Shown: positions 24,288 through 36,155 of the stretch, piece after piece
Position numbering within the stretch: the first letter of the stretch is position 1
How the letters are laid out: each line of letters begins with the position of its first letter
Position numbers and translations under genes: made by a program
Source of the DNA: Pseudomonas gozinkensis
Lineage (GTDB): Bacteria > Pseudomonadota > Gammaproteobacteria > Pseudomonadales > Pseudomonadaceae
Reading direction: 5' to 3'
DNA length: 64,000 bases
Assembly (NCBI RefSeq): GCF_014863585.1
Contig: NZ_CP062253.1
Location: 2,630,501-2,694,500 of the forward strand
Notes under the pieces: model-generated
Databases searched by the model: none
Told to the model about the DNA's origin: nothing
What the model saw: only the letters and a program-made list of their open reading frames with translations

Positions 24288-24316
24288 TCCACTGAATTTT
24301 CTGACAAGATCGATAC

Positions 24317-24410
24317 CCTGTGGGAGCGAGCTTGCTCGCGATATCGGTGTATCAGCTGACACTTCAGTTGAATGACACGCCGCCATCGCGAGCAAGCTCG
24401 CTCCCACAGG
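24317..24410. repeat. REP doublet (REPIN)
   Basis: Two inverted copies of the REP palindrome, CTGTGGGAGCGAGCTTGCTC on the left and its reverse complement on the right, separated by about 42 bases. It is intergenic between the FMN reductase and arsB. REPINs of this sequence are abundant in P. fluorescens-group genomes and are moved by a RAYT transposase elsewhere. Confidence 0.9.
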
Positions 24411-24457
24411 TATTTTGTTGTGGCTTGTTTTTCTAACCTGATTGAAGGCTGTCGCGA

Positions 24458-25741
24458 ATGCTCGCTGCGTCACTGATTTTCCTGCTGACCATTACCCTGG
24501 TGATCTGGCAACCCAAAGGCCTCGGGGTCGGCTGGAGTGCAACGTTCGGCGCCATCGTCGCGCTGATGTTCGGCGTGGTGCACCTCAGCGACATCCCGCT
24601 GGTGTGGCAAATCATCTGGAACGCCACCGGCACGTTCGTGGCGCTGATCATCATCAGTCTGCTGCTCGACGAAGCCGGTTTTTTTGCCTGGGCCGCGTTG
24701 CACGTGGCGCGTTGGGGGCGGGGCAGCGGGCGCAAGCTGTTCGCTTTCATGGTGCTGCTCGGCGCGCTGGTGTCGGCGCTGTTCGCCAACGACGGCGCTG
24801 CGTTGATCCTCACGCCCATCGTGATTTCCATGCTGCTGGCCCTGCGTTTTTCCCCGGCGGCGACCCTGGCGTTCGTCATGGGCGCGGGGTTCATTGCCGA
24901 CACCGCGAGCCTGCCGTTGGTGGTGTCGAACCTGGTGAACATCGTCTCGGCCGACTTCTTCCACATCGGCTTCAACCGCTATGCGGCGGTGATGGTGCCG
25001 GTCAACTTCGTCAGCGTCGCGGCCACACTGGGCATGTTGCTGTGGTTCTTTCGCCGTGACATTCCCAAGAACTACGACCCTGAACAGCTTGAGCACCCGG
25101 AAACCGCCATCCACGACAAAGCCACGTTCTACGCCGGTTGGGCGGTGTTGCTGATTCTGTTGATCGGCTGTTTCGCGCTGGAACCGCTGGGGATTCCGAT
25201 CAGCGCAATCTCGGCGGTGTGCGCGGCGCTGTTGCTGGCGATTGCCGCGCGCGGACACAAGATTTCCACGCGCAAGGTGATGAAAGAGGCGCCGTGGCAG
25301 ATCGTGATTTTTTCGCTGGGCATGTACCTGGTGGTCTACGGTCTGCGCAATGCCGGGCTCACCGATTATCTGGCCGGGTGGCTCGATGTGTTCGCCGGTT
25401 ACGGTGTGTGGGGCGCGGCGATGGGCACCGGGGTGCTGACGGCCTTGCTGTCGTCGATCATGAACAACCTGCCGACGGTGCTGATCGGGCTGCTGTCGAT
25501 CGATGCCAGTCAGGCCAGTGGTGTGGTGAAGGAAGCGATGATCTACGCCAACGTGATCGGCAGCGACCTGGGGCCGAAAATCACCCCGATCGGCAGTCTC
25601 GCGACCTTGCTCTGGCTGCATGTGCTGGAGCGCAAGAACATCAAGATCGGCTGGGGGTATTACTTCAAGGTCGGGATCGTGCTGACGGTGCCGGTTCTGT
25701 TGGTCACCCTGGCGGCGCTCGCCGTGCGGTTATCCCTTTAG
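24458..25741 (+). CDS. arsB: ArsB/NhaD-superfamily arsenite efflux permease
   Basis: 427 residues, about eleven to twelve hydrophobic helices, inner membrane. Family features include [20 protein letters not shown] (the conserved Asn-Asp-Gly helix break) and the matching second repeat [17 protein letters not shown]. ArsB extrudes arsenite or antimonite with proton exchange. Known ars operons carry arsR and arsC; neither is present here, so the gene may be constitutive or serve another anion. The ATG at 24458 is preceded only by a weak site (GAAGG). It is flanked on both sides by REP doublets. Confidence 0.85.
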   Translation: MLAASLIFLLTITLVIWQPKGLGVGWSATFGAIVALMFGVVHLSDIPLVWQIIWNATGTFVALIIISLLLDEAGFFAWAALHVARWGRGSGRKLFAFMVLLGALVSALFANDGAALILTPIVISMLLALRFSPAATLAFVMGAGFIADTASLPLVVSNLVNIVSADFFHIGFNRYAAVMVPVNFVSVAATLGMLLWFFRRDIPKNYDPEQLEHPETAIHDKATFYAGWAVLLILLIGCFALEPLGIPISAISAVCAALLLAIAARGHKISTRKVMKEAPWQIVIFSLGMYLVVYGLRNAGLTDYLAGWLDVFAGYGVWGAAMGTGVLTALLSSIMNNLPTVLIGLLSIDASQASGVVKEAMIYANVIGSDLGPKITPIGSLATLLWLHVLERKNIKIGWGYYFKVGIVLTVPVLLVTLAALAVRLSL

Positions 25742-25756
25742 AACCAGTTGGCTTCA

Positions 25757-25828
25757 ATCGCGAGCAAGCTCGCTCCCACAGGTCCAGTGTTTACCGCATA
25801 ACCTGTGGGAGCGAGCTTGCTCGCGAAA
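25757..25828. repeat. REP doublet (REPIN)
   Basis: TCGCGAGCAAGCTCGCTCCC (25758 onward) and its inverted mate GTGGGAGCGAGCTTGCTCGC (25805 onward) with about 20 bases between. It lies between the convergent arsB and DUF1853 genes and may help terminate both. Confidence 0.9.
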
Positions 25829-25852
25829 GGGCCGGCTCAGGTGCCACAGAAA

Positions 25853-26803
25853 TCAGGATTGGCCGGGCACATTCGGCCACAGATCCGACACCAGAAACAG
25901 CCGCTCGGCCTCTTCCCACTCGCCCAGGGCGTTTTCGGTGAGGCGCACCATCAGTTGCGCCGGCGCCAGCGGTTCGAGTTCATCGAGCCAGGCCTGCAAA
26001 TGCCCATTGCTCCAGGTCTGGTCCGCCGGGTAGTGCGCCGGCGCCAGCCAGGCGTGGCGGGGCAGGGGTTGCCAGCGTCCGGCTGGGCGCTGGGCGACGA
26101 ACGCCGGCCAGTCTTTCTGATGCAGCCAGCTGCCGCGCAAATGCTGCGGGTGGGCGCCGCTGGGCGGCACGGACTGACCGGGCCATGGGTACAGCAGATA
26201 CCCGCCAAGCCACAATTGCGCACTGAACGACCCGACATCCAGCGCCGCCAGCACTTCGCGGCTTTCCGGGCGCGCGGAGATCGGCAGCTGATGCTCGCTC
26301 AAATGCGCCAGTTTGCGATCCAGCCGATCATGACAACCCGGCCCCAGCCACGACGCCGGATCATGACCGTCGCCGTTCTGCGGGCCGAGGTAGAGCTTGA
26401 TCGCCAGTTCCAGGTGATGCACGCCGTCGCGGTCGCGCAGCAGCATGTCCAGCTCGCCGAGGGTGTGGCCTTCGCGGCGGATCGGCAGGTTGGCCGCGAT
26501 CAGCTCGATGCCCGGCGCGTGTTCCACCGCAAATTGCCACAACCGCTCGTAATACAGGCCCAGGCGCCGGGTGCGGGCCTGGGACAGCCAGTGCAGCAGG
26601 CCGTAACTGTCGCGGTCGAGCTGGCGCAACCAGTGTTCCAGACGTTCGGGGTCACTGACCCATTCGCTGCCCGCCAGCGGATGGCGCTGCGGCCACGGGG
26701 TGGCGGCGAGCATCGGCGGGGCGAGGATCACCCACGCCAGATCACGCACCTCGGGGTGACGTAATTGATGGGGCAACTGCAGCAAATCGGGAAATAGGAT
26801 CAT
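25853..26803 (-). CDS. DUF1853 family protein, nuclease-like fold
   Basis: 316 residues of the DUF1853 family, function unknown. A PD-(D/E)XK-like arrangement is visible: E117 and D119 in GELDMLL, then E132 and K136 in [11 protein letters not shown]. This suggests a restriction-endonuclease-like fold, although activity is unproven. It is divergent from nadK, whose start is 115 bases away. A conserved gene in Pseudomonas, apparently monocistronic. Confidence 0.85.
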   Translation of the reverse strand: MILFPDLLQLPHQLRHPEVRDLAWVILAPPMLAATPWPQRHPLAGSEWVSDPERLEHWLRQLDRDSYGLLHWLSQARTRRLGLYYERLWQFAVEHAPGIELIAANLPIRREGHTLGELDMLLRDRDGVHHLELAIKLYLGPQNGDGHDPASWLGPGCHDRLDRKLAHLSEHQLPISARPESREVLAALDVGSFSAQLWLGGYLLYPWPGQSVPPSGAHPQHLRGSWLHQKDWPAFVAQRPAGRWQPLPRHAWLAPAHYPADQTWSNGHLQAWLDELEPLAPAQLMVRLTENALGEWEEAERLFLVSDLWPNVPGQS

Positions 26804-26918
26804 CTTGCGAGCATAGCCTCAAACACCGGTGCATCCTCGGGGCTGAAAGGATTTTGTCTATCCGGCGCTTTCGCCCATAATCGTGCTTTTCGCCGCCTCA
26901 GTCCCCCGCAGGAGTCCC

Positions 26919-27809
26919 ATGGAGCAATTTCGTAATATCGGCATCATCGGTCGCCTGGGCAGCTCCCAGGTGCTGGATACCGTCCGCCGACTGAAACGCT
27001 TCCTGCTCGATCGTCACCTGCATGTGATTCTCGAAGACACCATCGCCGAAGTCCTGCCGGGCCATGGCCTGCAAACCTCGTCGCGCAAGATGCTCGGCGA
27101 AGTCTGCGACATGGTCATTGTGGTCGGCGGTGACGGCAGCCTGCTCGGCGCCGCGCGGGCACTGGCCAAGCACAATATTCCGGTGCTCGGGATCAACCGT
27201 GGCAGCCTCGGTTTTCTCACCGACATCCGCCCCGACGAGCTGGAAATCAAGGTCGCCGAAGTGCTCGACGGCCATTATCTGGTGGAAAACCGCTTCCTGC
27301 TGCAGGCCGAAGTCCGCCGCCACGCCGAGGCCATCGGCCAGGGCGACGCGCTGAACGACGTGGTGCTGCACCCGGGCAAGTCGACGCGGATGATCGAGTT
27401 CGAGCTGTACATCGACGGCCAGTTCGTCTGCAGCCAGAAAGCCGACGGCCTGATCGTCGCCACCCCGACCGGTTCCACCGCGTACGCATTGTCCGCTGGC
27501 GGCCCGATCATGCATCCCAAGCTTGACGCTATTGTGATTGTGCCGATGTACCCCCATACCTTGTCGGGCAGGCCGATTGTGGTCGATGGCAACAGTGAGC
27601 TGAAAATCGTCGTGTCCAAAGATATGCAGATCTACCCGCAGGTCTCCTGCGACGGGCAGAACCACTTCACCTGCGCGCCGGGCGACACCATCACCGTCAG
27701 CAAGAAAGCGCAGAAGCTGCGGCTGATCCATCCGCTCGACCACAACTACTACGAAGTCTGCCGGACCAAGCTCGGCTGGGGCAGCAAGTTGGGTGGTGGA
27801 GGCGACTGA
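26919..27809 (+). CDS. nadK: NAD kinase
   Basis: 296 residues. It phosphorylates NAD to NADP using ATP or polyphosphate. The signature GGDGSLLGAARAL with D72 and the NE/D-type motif TPTGSTAYALSAGGPI are both present. I chose ATG 26919 with AGGAG 5 nt upstream, not the longer frame from 26883. Its stop overlaps the start of the phosphoesterase gene (TGATG). First gene of a run nadK - phosphoesterase - glpG - yeaC - DUF2797 - pepN that seems co-transcribed. Confidence 0.96.
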   Translation: MEQFRNIGIIGRLGSSQVLDTVRRLKRFLLDRHLHVILEDTIAEVLPGHGLQTSSRKMLGEVCDMVIVVGGDGSLLGAARALAKHNIPVLGINRGSLGFLTDIRPDELEIKVAEVLDGHYLVENRFLLQAEVRRHAEAIGQGDALNDVVLHPGKSTRMIEFELYIDGQFVCSQKADGLIVATPTGSTAYALSAGGPIMHPKLDAIVIVPMYPHTLSGRPIVVDGNSELKIVVSKDMQIYPQVSCDGQNHFTCAPGDTITVSKKAQKLRLIHPLDHNYYEVCRTKLGWGSKLGGGGD

Positions 27810-28780
27810 TGCTCGATCCCGCGCGCAGTTATGACCTGATTGGTGACGTGCACGGATGCGCCCTGACCCTGGAACACCTGCTGGACCGTCTCGGTTACCA
27901 CAAGCAGGGCGGGGTCTGGCGGCATCCATCGCGCATGGCCGTGTTCGTCGGCGACATCATCGACCGTGGCCCGCGGATTCGCGAGGCGCTGCACATCGTC
28001 CACGACATGGTCGAGGCCGGTCAGGCGTTGTGCATCATGGGCAACCACGAGTTCAACGCGCTCGGCTGGAGCACCCCGGCGCCTCCGGGCAGCGGCAAGC
28101 AATTCGTGCGTGAACACACCCCGCGCCATGCCCGTCTGCTGCATGAAACCCTGACCCAGTTCGAAGGCCACCCGGGCGACTGGCACGACTTTCAGCGGTG
28201 GTTCTACAAGTTGCCGCTGTTCGTCGACGCCGGACGCTTCCGGGTCGTGCATGCCTGTTGGGATGCAGGCCTGATCGAGCCGCTGCGCGCGCTGTTCCCC
28301 AATGGCTGCATCGACGAACACTTCCTCCAGGCGTCGGCGGTGCCGGGCAGTTTCGCCTGCACCGTGTTCGATCGCCTGCTGCGCGGTACCGACATGCGTC
28401 TGCCAGATGGCCTGACCATGACCAGCGGCGACGGCCTGGTGCGTTCGTTCTTCCGCACAAAGTTCTGGGAAGACGACCCGCAAACCTATGGCGACATCGT
28501 GTTCCAGCCCGACGCACTGCCGGAACCGGTGGCGCAGAAGCCGCTGACCTCCAGCGAAAAGAATTCCCTGCTGCGCTACGGCGTCGATGAGCCATTGCTG
28601 TTCGTCGGCCACTACTGGCGCAGCGGCAAACCGGCGCCGATCCGGCCGAACCTCGCGTGCCTGGATTACAGCGCAGTGCTGTACGGCAAGCTGGTGGCCT
28701 ATCGTCTGGATCAGGAAACCCGCCTCGATCCGCATAAATTTGTCTGGGTCGACGTCGAGCGGCCGGAGGTGCTGCGATGA
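27809..28780 (+). CDS. Metallophosphoesterase, PrpE/ApaH-like
   Basis: 323 residues, calcineurin-like phosphoesterase. The metal-binding motifs appear in order: DLIGDVHGCALTL (D-x-H), VFVGDIIDRGP (GDxxDRG), IMGNHEFNAL (GNHE), and late His residues (VVHACWDAG and FVGHYW). Close in sequence layout to symmetrical diadenosine tetraphosphatase and bacterial protein phosphatases of the PPP family, so a dinucleotide or phosphoprotein substrate is likely. Starts on the nadK stop and overlaps the glpG start by 4 nt. Cytoplasmic. Confidence 0.88.
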   Translation: MLDPARSYDLIGDVHGCALTLEHLLDRLGYHKQGGVWRHPSRMAVFVGDIIDRGPRIREALHIVHDMVEAGQALCIMGNHEFNALGWSTPAPPGSGKQFVREHTPRHARLLHETLTQFEGHPGDWHDFQRWFYKLPLFVDAGRFRVVHACWDAGLIEPLRALFPNGCIDEHFLQASAVPGSFACTVFDRLLRGTDMRLPDGLTMTSGDGLVRSFFRTKFWEDDPQTYGDIVFQPDALPEPVAQKPLTSSEKNSLLRYGVDEPLLFVGHYWRSGKPAPIRPNLACLDYSAVLYGKLVAYRLDQETRLDPHKFVWVDVERPEVLR

Positions 28781-29646
28781 GTGCCATAGCCGTTTTGCGT
28801 TTGCCGTTGGCGGCGGACCTGAGTGGGTTCGTCAAACTGCTGCAACGCATGCAAGTGCCCCATCGCGTCAGCGAAGAGGCGGGCGAGCAGGTGTTGTGGG
28901 TGCCCTCGGAAATCAGCGACGACGTGCGTTCGCTATACGAGCGTTTCCCGGCGGGTGACCCGGATCAGCAGCTGGAAATTCCGGTGGCGCCGACGTTCAA
29001 GCGCCCGAGCTTCGCCGAGCAACTGAAACATGCCAAAGCCACCGGGTTCATTCTGCTGCTGAGCCTGATCGTCGGCGGGTTGACCTTTCTCGGCGATAAC
29101 CTCGAGACGATGCGCTGGCTGACCTTCCTTGATTTCCGCGTGGTCGGCGACTACATCCACTTCACACCGCTGGCCGACAGCCTGGCGGCGGGGCAGTGGT
29201 GGCGCCTGTTCACGCCGATGCTGATTCACTTCGGCATCCTGCACCTGGCCATGAACGGCATGTGGTACTGGGAACTGGGGCGGCGCATCGAGTCGCGCCA
29301 GGGCAGCGTCAACCTGATCGGCCTGACGCTGCTGTTCGGCCTCGTTTCCAACTATGCGCAGTTCGCGTGGGGCGGCCCGAGCCTGTTCGGCGGCTTGTCC
29401 GGCGTGCTTTACGGGCTGCTCGGTCACTGCTGGATCTTCCAGCTGCTGGCGCCGAACCCGGCCTATCGTCTGCCGCGCGGCGTGCTGGTGATGATGCTGG
29501 TGTGGTTGCTGGTCTGCATGTCGGGGCTGATCTCGATGATCGGTTTCGGCGAAATTGCCAACGCCGCCCACGTCGGCGGGTTACTCATCGGATGCTTCAC
29601 CGGTTTGTTGGGCGGTTTGTACAACCGCCGTAAACTGGCCGCCTGA
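28777..29646 (+). CDS. glpG: Rhomboid intramembrane serine protease GlpG
   Basis: 289 residues: an N-terminal cytoplasmic domain (about residues 1-80) and six membrane helices. The catalytic dyad is S208 in GGLSGVLYGLLGH and H265 in NAAHVGGLLIG. The L1-loop/helix motif HFGILHLAMNGMWYWELGRR is clear. It cleaves transmembrane segments of client proteins within the inner membrane. The start ATG overlaps the preceding phosphoesterase stop (ATGA). Confidence 0.95.
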   Translation: MSAIAVLRLPLAADLSGFVKLLQRMQVPHRVSEEAGEQVLWVPSEISDDVRSLYERFPAGDPDQQLEIPVAPTFKRPSFAEQLKHAKATGFILLLSLIVGGLTFLGDNLETMRWLTFLDFRVVGDYIHFTPLADSLAAGQWWRLFTPMLIHFGILHLAMNGMWYWELGRRIESRQGSVNLIGLTLLFGLVSNYAQFAWGGPSLFGGLSGVLYGLLGHCWIFQLLAPNPAYRLPRGVLVMMLVWLLVCMSGLISMIGFGEIANAAHVGGLLIGCFTGLLGGLYNRRKLAA

Positions 29647-29676
29647 ATTTTTTGAATAAAGAGCACGGAGACCCTG

Positions 29677-29937
29677 ATGTCCTCTTTTAACGATTTGATC
29701 AAGAACATCACCCCCGACATCTACCAGAGCCTGAAACTGGCCGTAGAGATCGGCAAGTGGTCGGACGGTGGCAAGCTCACCGCCGAACAGCGTGAACTGT
29801 CGTTGCAGGCGATGATCGCCTGGGAAATGCAGAACCTGCCCGAGGAAGAACGCACCGGTTACATGGGCCCGCAGGAATGTGCGTCGAAGTCGATCGAAGT
29901 GCCGAACATTCTGTTCAAGTCGGACGCCATCCATTGA
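29677..29937 (+). CDS. yeaC: YeaC-like DUF1315 protein
   Basis: 86 residues of the YeaC/DUF1315 family, small soluble protein of unknown function. Typical features: the helical start FNDLIKNITPDIYQSLKLAV and the acidic middle followed by a Cys. The stop TGA overlaps the TTG start of the next gene (ATTGA). Its constant place between glpG and the DUF2797 gene suggests a shared pathway, not otherwise supported. Confidence 0.88.
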   Translation: MSSFNDLIKNITPDIYQSLKLAVEIGKWSDGGKLTAEQRELSLQAMIAWEMQNLPEEERTGYMGPQECASKSIEVPNILFKSDAIH

Positions 29938-30764
29938 TCGAGATCGGCCGCGGTGCAATCAGCAAAATGTCGGCGCGCCTGGACGGGCCGAACGTGCAGT
30001 ACGCGTTTCGTCTGGATGACGTCGAGGTGCCGGTCAACCCGTTGATCGGCAGCACGGTGCGTCTGGAATACCTGGGGGCGATCCACTGCACCCATTGCGG
30101 GCGCAAGACCAAGACCAGTTTCAGTCAGGGTTACTGCTACCCGTGCATGACCAAACTGGCTCAGTGCGACATCTGCATCATGAGCCCGGAACGCTGCCAC
30201 TTCGAGGCCGGCACTTGCCGTGAACCGGCGTGGGGCGAGAAGTTTTGCATGACCGACCACGTCGTCTACCTGGCCAATTCGTCAGGGATCAAGGTCGGCA
30301 TCACCCGCGCCACCCAGTTGCCGACCCGCTGGCTCGATCAGGGCGCCAGTCAGGCGTTGCCGATCATGCGCGTTTCCACACGGCAGCAGTCGGGCTTCGT
30401 CGAAGACCTGTTCCGCAGTCAGGTGGCGGACAAGACCAACTGGCGCGCCTTGCTCAAGGGCGATGCGGCCGCGGTGGATCTGGCGCAGGTGCGTGATCAG
30501 TTGTTCGCCAGTTGCGCCGAAGGTCTGCAAGGCTTGCAGGAACGTTTCGGTCTGCAGGCGATTCAGCCGGTCACCGACGTCCAGCCGCTGGAAATCCGTT
30601 ATCCGGTCGAGCAGTACCCGGCCAAGATCGTCAGCTTCAACCTGGACAAGAACCCGATTGCCGAAGGCACGCTGCTGGGGATCAAGGGCCAGTACCTGAT
30701 CTTCGACACCGGCGTGATCAACATTCGCAAGTACACGGCCTATCAGCTCGCCGTGCATCAATAA
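29934..30764 (+). CDS. DUF2797 family protein with Cys-rich zinc-binding segments
   Basis: 276 residues, DUF2797. The likely start is TTG 29934, overlapping the yeaC stop; the first internal ATG is at 29967. Metal-binding cysteines lie at HCTHCGRK, GYCYPCMTKL and QCDICIM, followed by Cys/His in ERCHFEAGTC and EKFCMTDH, consistent with two zinc sites. The second half carries a GIY-YIG-like patch (VVYLANSSGIKVGITRATQL) that suggests a nuclease-type fold. Function unknown. Ten bases separate it from pepN. Confidence 0.87.
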   Translation: MIEIGRGAISKMSARLDGPNVQYAFRLDDVEVPVNPLIGSTVRLEYLGAIHCTHCGRKTKTSFSQGYCYPCMTKLAQCDICIMSPERCHFEAGTCREPAWGEKFCMTDHVVYLANSSGIKVGITRATQLPTRWLDQGASQALPIMRVSTRQQSGFVEDLFRSQVADKTNWRALLKGDAAAVDLAQVRDQLFASCAEGLQGLQERFGLQAIQPVTDVQPLEIRYPVEQYPAKIVSFNLDKNPIAEGTLLGIKGQYLIFDTGVINIRKYTAYQLAVHQ

Positions 30765-30774
30765 GGACTTCAGC

Positions 30775-33432
30775 ATGCGCACCGAACAACCGAAGATGAT
30801 TTACCTGAAGGACTATCAGGCGCCCGAGTACCTGATCGACGAAACACACCTGACCTTCGAGTTGTTCGAGGACCACAGTCTGGTCCACGCGCAACTGGTG
30901 ATGCGCCGCAACCCGGCCCGTGGCCCGGGCCTGCCGCCGCTGGTGCTCGACGGCCAGCAGCTGGAATTGCTCTCGGTGACCCTGGCAGACCAGGAACTGA
31001 GCGCCGGCGATTACCAACTGACTGAAAATCACCTGACCCTGCAACCGGCCAGCGAAACCTTCACGGTCGATACCAGCGTCAGGATCCACCCGGAAACCAA
31101 CACCGCACTGGAAGGCCTGTACAAGTCTGGGACGATGTTCTGTACCCAGTGCGAGGCGGAAGGTTTCCGCAAGATCACCTATTACCTCGACCGCCCGGAT
31201 GTGATGAGCAAGTTCACCACCACCGTGGTCGCCGAGCAGCACAGCTATCCGGTGTTGCTGTCCAACGGCAACCCGATCGCCAGCGGCCCCGGCGAAGACG
31301 GCCGGCACTGGGCGACCTGGGAGGACCCGTTCATGAAACCGGCGTACCTGTTCGCGCTGGTGGCCGGTGACTTGTGGTGCGTTGAAGACAGCTTCACCAC
31401 CATGACCAAGCGCAACGTGGCGCTGCGCATTTACGTCGAGCCGGAAAACATCGACAAGTGCCAGCACGCCATGAACAGCCTGAAGAAGTCGATGCGCTGG
31501 GACGAAGAGGTCTACGGTCGCGAGTACGATCTGGATATCTTCATGATCGTCGCCGTGAACGACTTCAACATGGGCGCGATGGAGAACAAGGGCCTCAACA
31601 TCTTCAACTCCAGCGCCGTGCTGGCCCGCGCCGAAACCGCCACCGACGCCGCGCACCAGCGGGTCGAGGCGATCGTCGCCCACGAATACTTCCACAACTG
31701 GTCGGGCAACCGCGTGACCTGCCGCGACTGGTTCCAGCTGTCGCTGAAGGAAGGCTTCACGGTGTTCCGCGACGCCGGTTTCTCCTCCGACATGAACTCG
31801 GCCACGGTCAAGCGCATTCAGGACGTGGCGTACCTGCGTACCCACCAGTTCGCCGAAGATGCAGGTCCCATGGCCCACGCCGTGCGCCCGGACAGCTTCA
31901 TCGAGATCTCCAACTTCTACACCCTGACCGTGTACGAAAAGGGCTCGGAGGTGGTCGGCATGATCCACACGCTGCTGGGCGCCGAAGGCTTCCGCAAGGG
32001 CAGTGACCTGTACTTCGAACGTCATGATGGCCAAGCCGTGACCTGCGATGACTTCATCAAGGCCATGGAAGATGCCAATGGCGTCGACCTGACCCAGTTC
32101 AAGCGCTGGTACAGCCAGGCCGGTACGCCGCGTCTGGCGGTGAGCGAGTCTTACGACGCCGCCGCGAAAACCTACAGCCTGACGTTCCGTCAGAGCTGTC
32201 CGGAAACCCCGGACAAGGTTGAAAAGCTGCCGTTCGTGATCCCGGTGGAACTGGGCCTGCTCGACAGCCAGGGCAACGAGATTGCCCTGCGTCTGGCCGG
32301 CGAAGCCTCGGCGCAAGGCACTAGCCGAGTGATCTCGGTGACCGAAGCCGAGCAGACCTTCACCTTCGTCGACATCGCCGAACAACCGCTGCCGTCCTTG
32401 CTGCGTGGCTTCTCGGCGCCAGTGAAGCTGAGCTTCCCGTACAACCGCGATCAGTTGATGTTCCTGATGCAGCACGACAGCGACGGTTTCAACCGCTGGG
32501 ATGCCGGCCAGCAACTGTCGGTGCAGGTGCTGCAAGAGTTGATCGGCCAGCAGCAGAAGGGCGAAAGCCTGGTGCTCGATCCACGTCTGGTTTCCGCGCT
32601 GCGCACCGTGCTGTCTGACGAGTCGCTGGATCAGGCGATGGTCGCGGAAATGCTCTCGCTTCCGGGTGAGGCCTATCTGACGGAAATCAGCGAAACGGCT
32701 GACGTCGATGCGATCCATAACGCCCGCGAGTTCGCCCGCAAGCAACTTTCGGAAGGTTTGTTCGAAGCGCTGTGGTTGCGTTACCAGGCCAACCGTGACC
32801 TGTCCAAGCAAACCGCGTACGTGGCCGAGGCCGAGCACTTCGCCCGTCGCGCGTTGCAGAACATTGCCTTGTCGTACCTGATGCTCAGCGGCAAACCGGA
32901 AGTGTTGGCGGCGACGCTGGAGCAATTCGACAGTGCCGACAACATGACCGAACGTCTGACCGCACTCGCGGTGCTGGTCAACTCGCCGTTCGAAGACGAG
33001 AAGGCCAAGGCGCTGGCCAGTTTCGCCGAGCACTTCAAGGACAATCCGCTGGTCATGGATCAGTGGTTCAGCGTGCAGGCCGGCAGCACCTTGCCAGGCG
33101 GTCTGGCACGCGTGAAGGCGCTGATGCAGCACCCGGCGTTCAACATCAAGAACCCGAACAAGGTGCGTGCGCTGGTCGGTGCGTTCGCCGGGCAGAATCT
33201 GATCAACTTCCATGCGGCGGATGGCTCGGGCTATCGTTTCCTCGCGGATCTGGTGATCGAGCTGAATGGCTTCAACCCGCAGATCGCTTCGCGTCAATTG
33301 GCGCCGCTGACTCGCTGGCGCAAGTATGACGGCGCTCGTCAGGCATTGATGAAGGCGGAGCTGGAGCGGATTCTCGCGTCCGGTCAGCTGTCCAGTGATG
33401 TGTACGAAGTGGTCAGCAAAAGCCTTGCGTAA
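30775..33432 (+). CDS. pepN: Aminopeptidase N
   Basis: 885 residues, M1 family zinc aminopeptidase of the E. coli PepN type. The substrate-anchoring GAMEN motif (NMGAMENKG) and the zinc site H303-E-x-x-H307 in HEYFHNWSGNR are present, with the third ligand Glu in LKEGFTVFRD. It removes N-terminal residues from peptides in the cytoplasm. Length is standard. Followed by a REP doublet. Confidence 0.97.
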   Translation: MRTEQPKMIYLKDYQAPEYLIDETHLTFELFEDHSLVHAQLVMRRNPARGPGLPPLVLDGQQLELLSVTLADQELSAGDYQLTENHLTLQPASETFTVDTSVRIHPETNTALEGLYKSGTMFCTQCEAEGFRKITYYLDRPDVMSKFTTTVVAEQHSYPVLLSNGNPIASGPGEDGRHWATWEDPFMKPAYLFALVAGDLWCVEDSFTTMTKRNVALRIYVEPENIDKCQHAMNSLKKSMRWDEEVYGREYDLDIFMIVAVNDFNMGAMENKGLNIFNSSAVLARAETATDAAHQRVEAIVAHEYFHNWSGNRVTCRDWFQLSLKEGFTVFRDAGFSSDMNSATVKRIQDVAYLRTHQFAEDAGPMAHAVRPDSFIEISNFYTLTVYEKGSEVVGMIHTLLGAEGFRKGSDLYFERHDGQAVTCDDFIKAMEDANGVDLTQFKRWYSQAGTPRLAVSESYDAAAKTYSLTFRQSCPETPDKVEKLPFVIPVELGLLDSQGNEIALRLAGEASAQGTSRVISVTEAEQTFTFVDIAEQPLPSLLRGFSAPVKLSFPYNRDQLMFLMQHDSDGFNRWDAGQQLSVQVLQELIGQQQKGESLVLDPRLVSALRTVLSDESLDQAMVAEMLSLPGEAYLTEISETADVDAIHNAREFARKQLSEGLFEALWLRYQANRDLSKQTAYVAEAEHFARRALQNIALSYLMLSGKPEVLAATLEQFDSADNMTERLTALAVLVNSPFEDEKAKALASFAEHFKDNPLVMDQWFSVQAGSTLPGGLARVKALMQHPAFNIKNPNKVRALVGAFAGQNLINFHAADGSGYRFLADLVIELNGFNPQIASRQLAPLTRWRKYDGARQALMKAELERILASGQLSSDVYEVVSKSLA

Positions 33433-33455
33433 GCTGGGATAGCACCGCTTAAAAA

Positions 33456-33544
33456 TGTGGGAGCGAGCTTGCTCGCGAAGAGGGAGTATCAGACAAGGAG
33501 ATGTCGTCTGAACTACCGCATTCGCGAGCAAGCTCGCTCCCACA
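33456..33544. repeat. REP doublet (REPIN)
   Basis: GTGGGAGCGAGCTTGCTCGC on the left and its inverted copy on the right, spacing about 42 bases, between the convergent pepN and katG genes. Same family as the repeats at 24317 and 25757. Confidence 0.9.
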
Positions 33545-33564
33545 GTTGTTTTGCGTTTCCTCAG

Positions 33565-35910
<2,346 letters not shown>

Positions 35911-36050
35911 CTAATAGGCCGACTATTGGTGCCTGATAGGCGCAGTCTCTTACGCGAAGTGTTGTGACCCGGCGCAGGGCAGGGCGCTGAAATGCCCGTG
36001 CTTGAGCGATGGATTGCAATTTTGTGGAAGAAACGTGATGGTTATTAGAA

Positions 36051-36067
36051 ATGTTATTGTATAACAT
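36051..36067. promoter_or_regulatory. Probable Zur box upstream of znuD
   Basis: ATGTTATTGTATAACAT: 7-bp perfect arms around a 3-nt centre. It closely fits the Zur operator pattern of gammaproteobacteria (GTTATA-N-TATAAC). It lies 89 bp before the TonB receptor start, so the receptor should be derepressed in zinc limitation. Confidence 0.78.
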
Positions 36068-36083
36068 AAAAATGATTTCATCT

Positions 36084-36126
36084 GATCGATGCCGGCAACA
36101 CACCCTCTGTAGCGCCGGCATCGATC
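36084..36126 (+). promoter_or_regulatory. Strong hairpin in the znuD leader
   Basis: GATCGATGCCGGC (36084-36096) and its exact complement GCCGGCATCGATC (36114-36126) enclose a 17-base loop, between the Zur box and the ATG at 36156. It is followed by CTCACTTTTCTG, not a clean T-run. It may control translation or mRNA stability. Confidence 0.5.
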
Positions 36127-36155
36127 CTCACTTTTCTGCCTGACGGATTTCTGAA

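Noticed and set aside
24317..25828. CRISPR-like repeated palindromes
   Set aside because: Only paired inverted REP copies are present, with no regular spacer array.
30718..33543. Minus-strand frame of 941 codons
   Set aside because: Antisense to pepN, which has all M1 motifs; a common GC-skew artefact.
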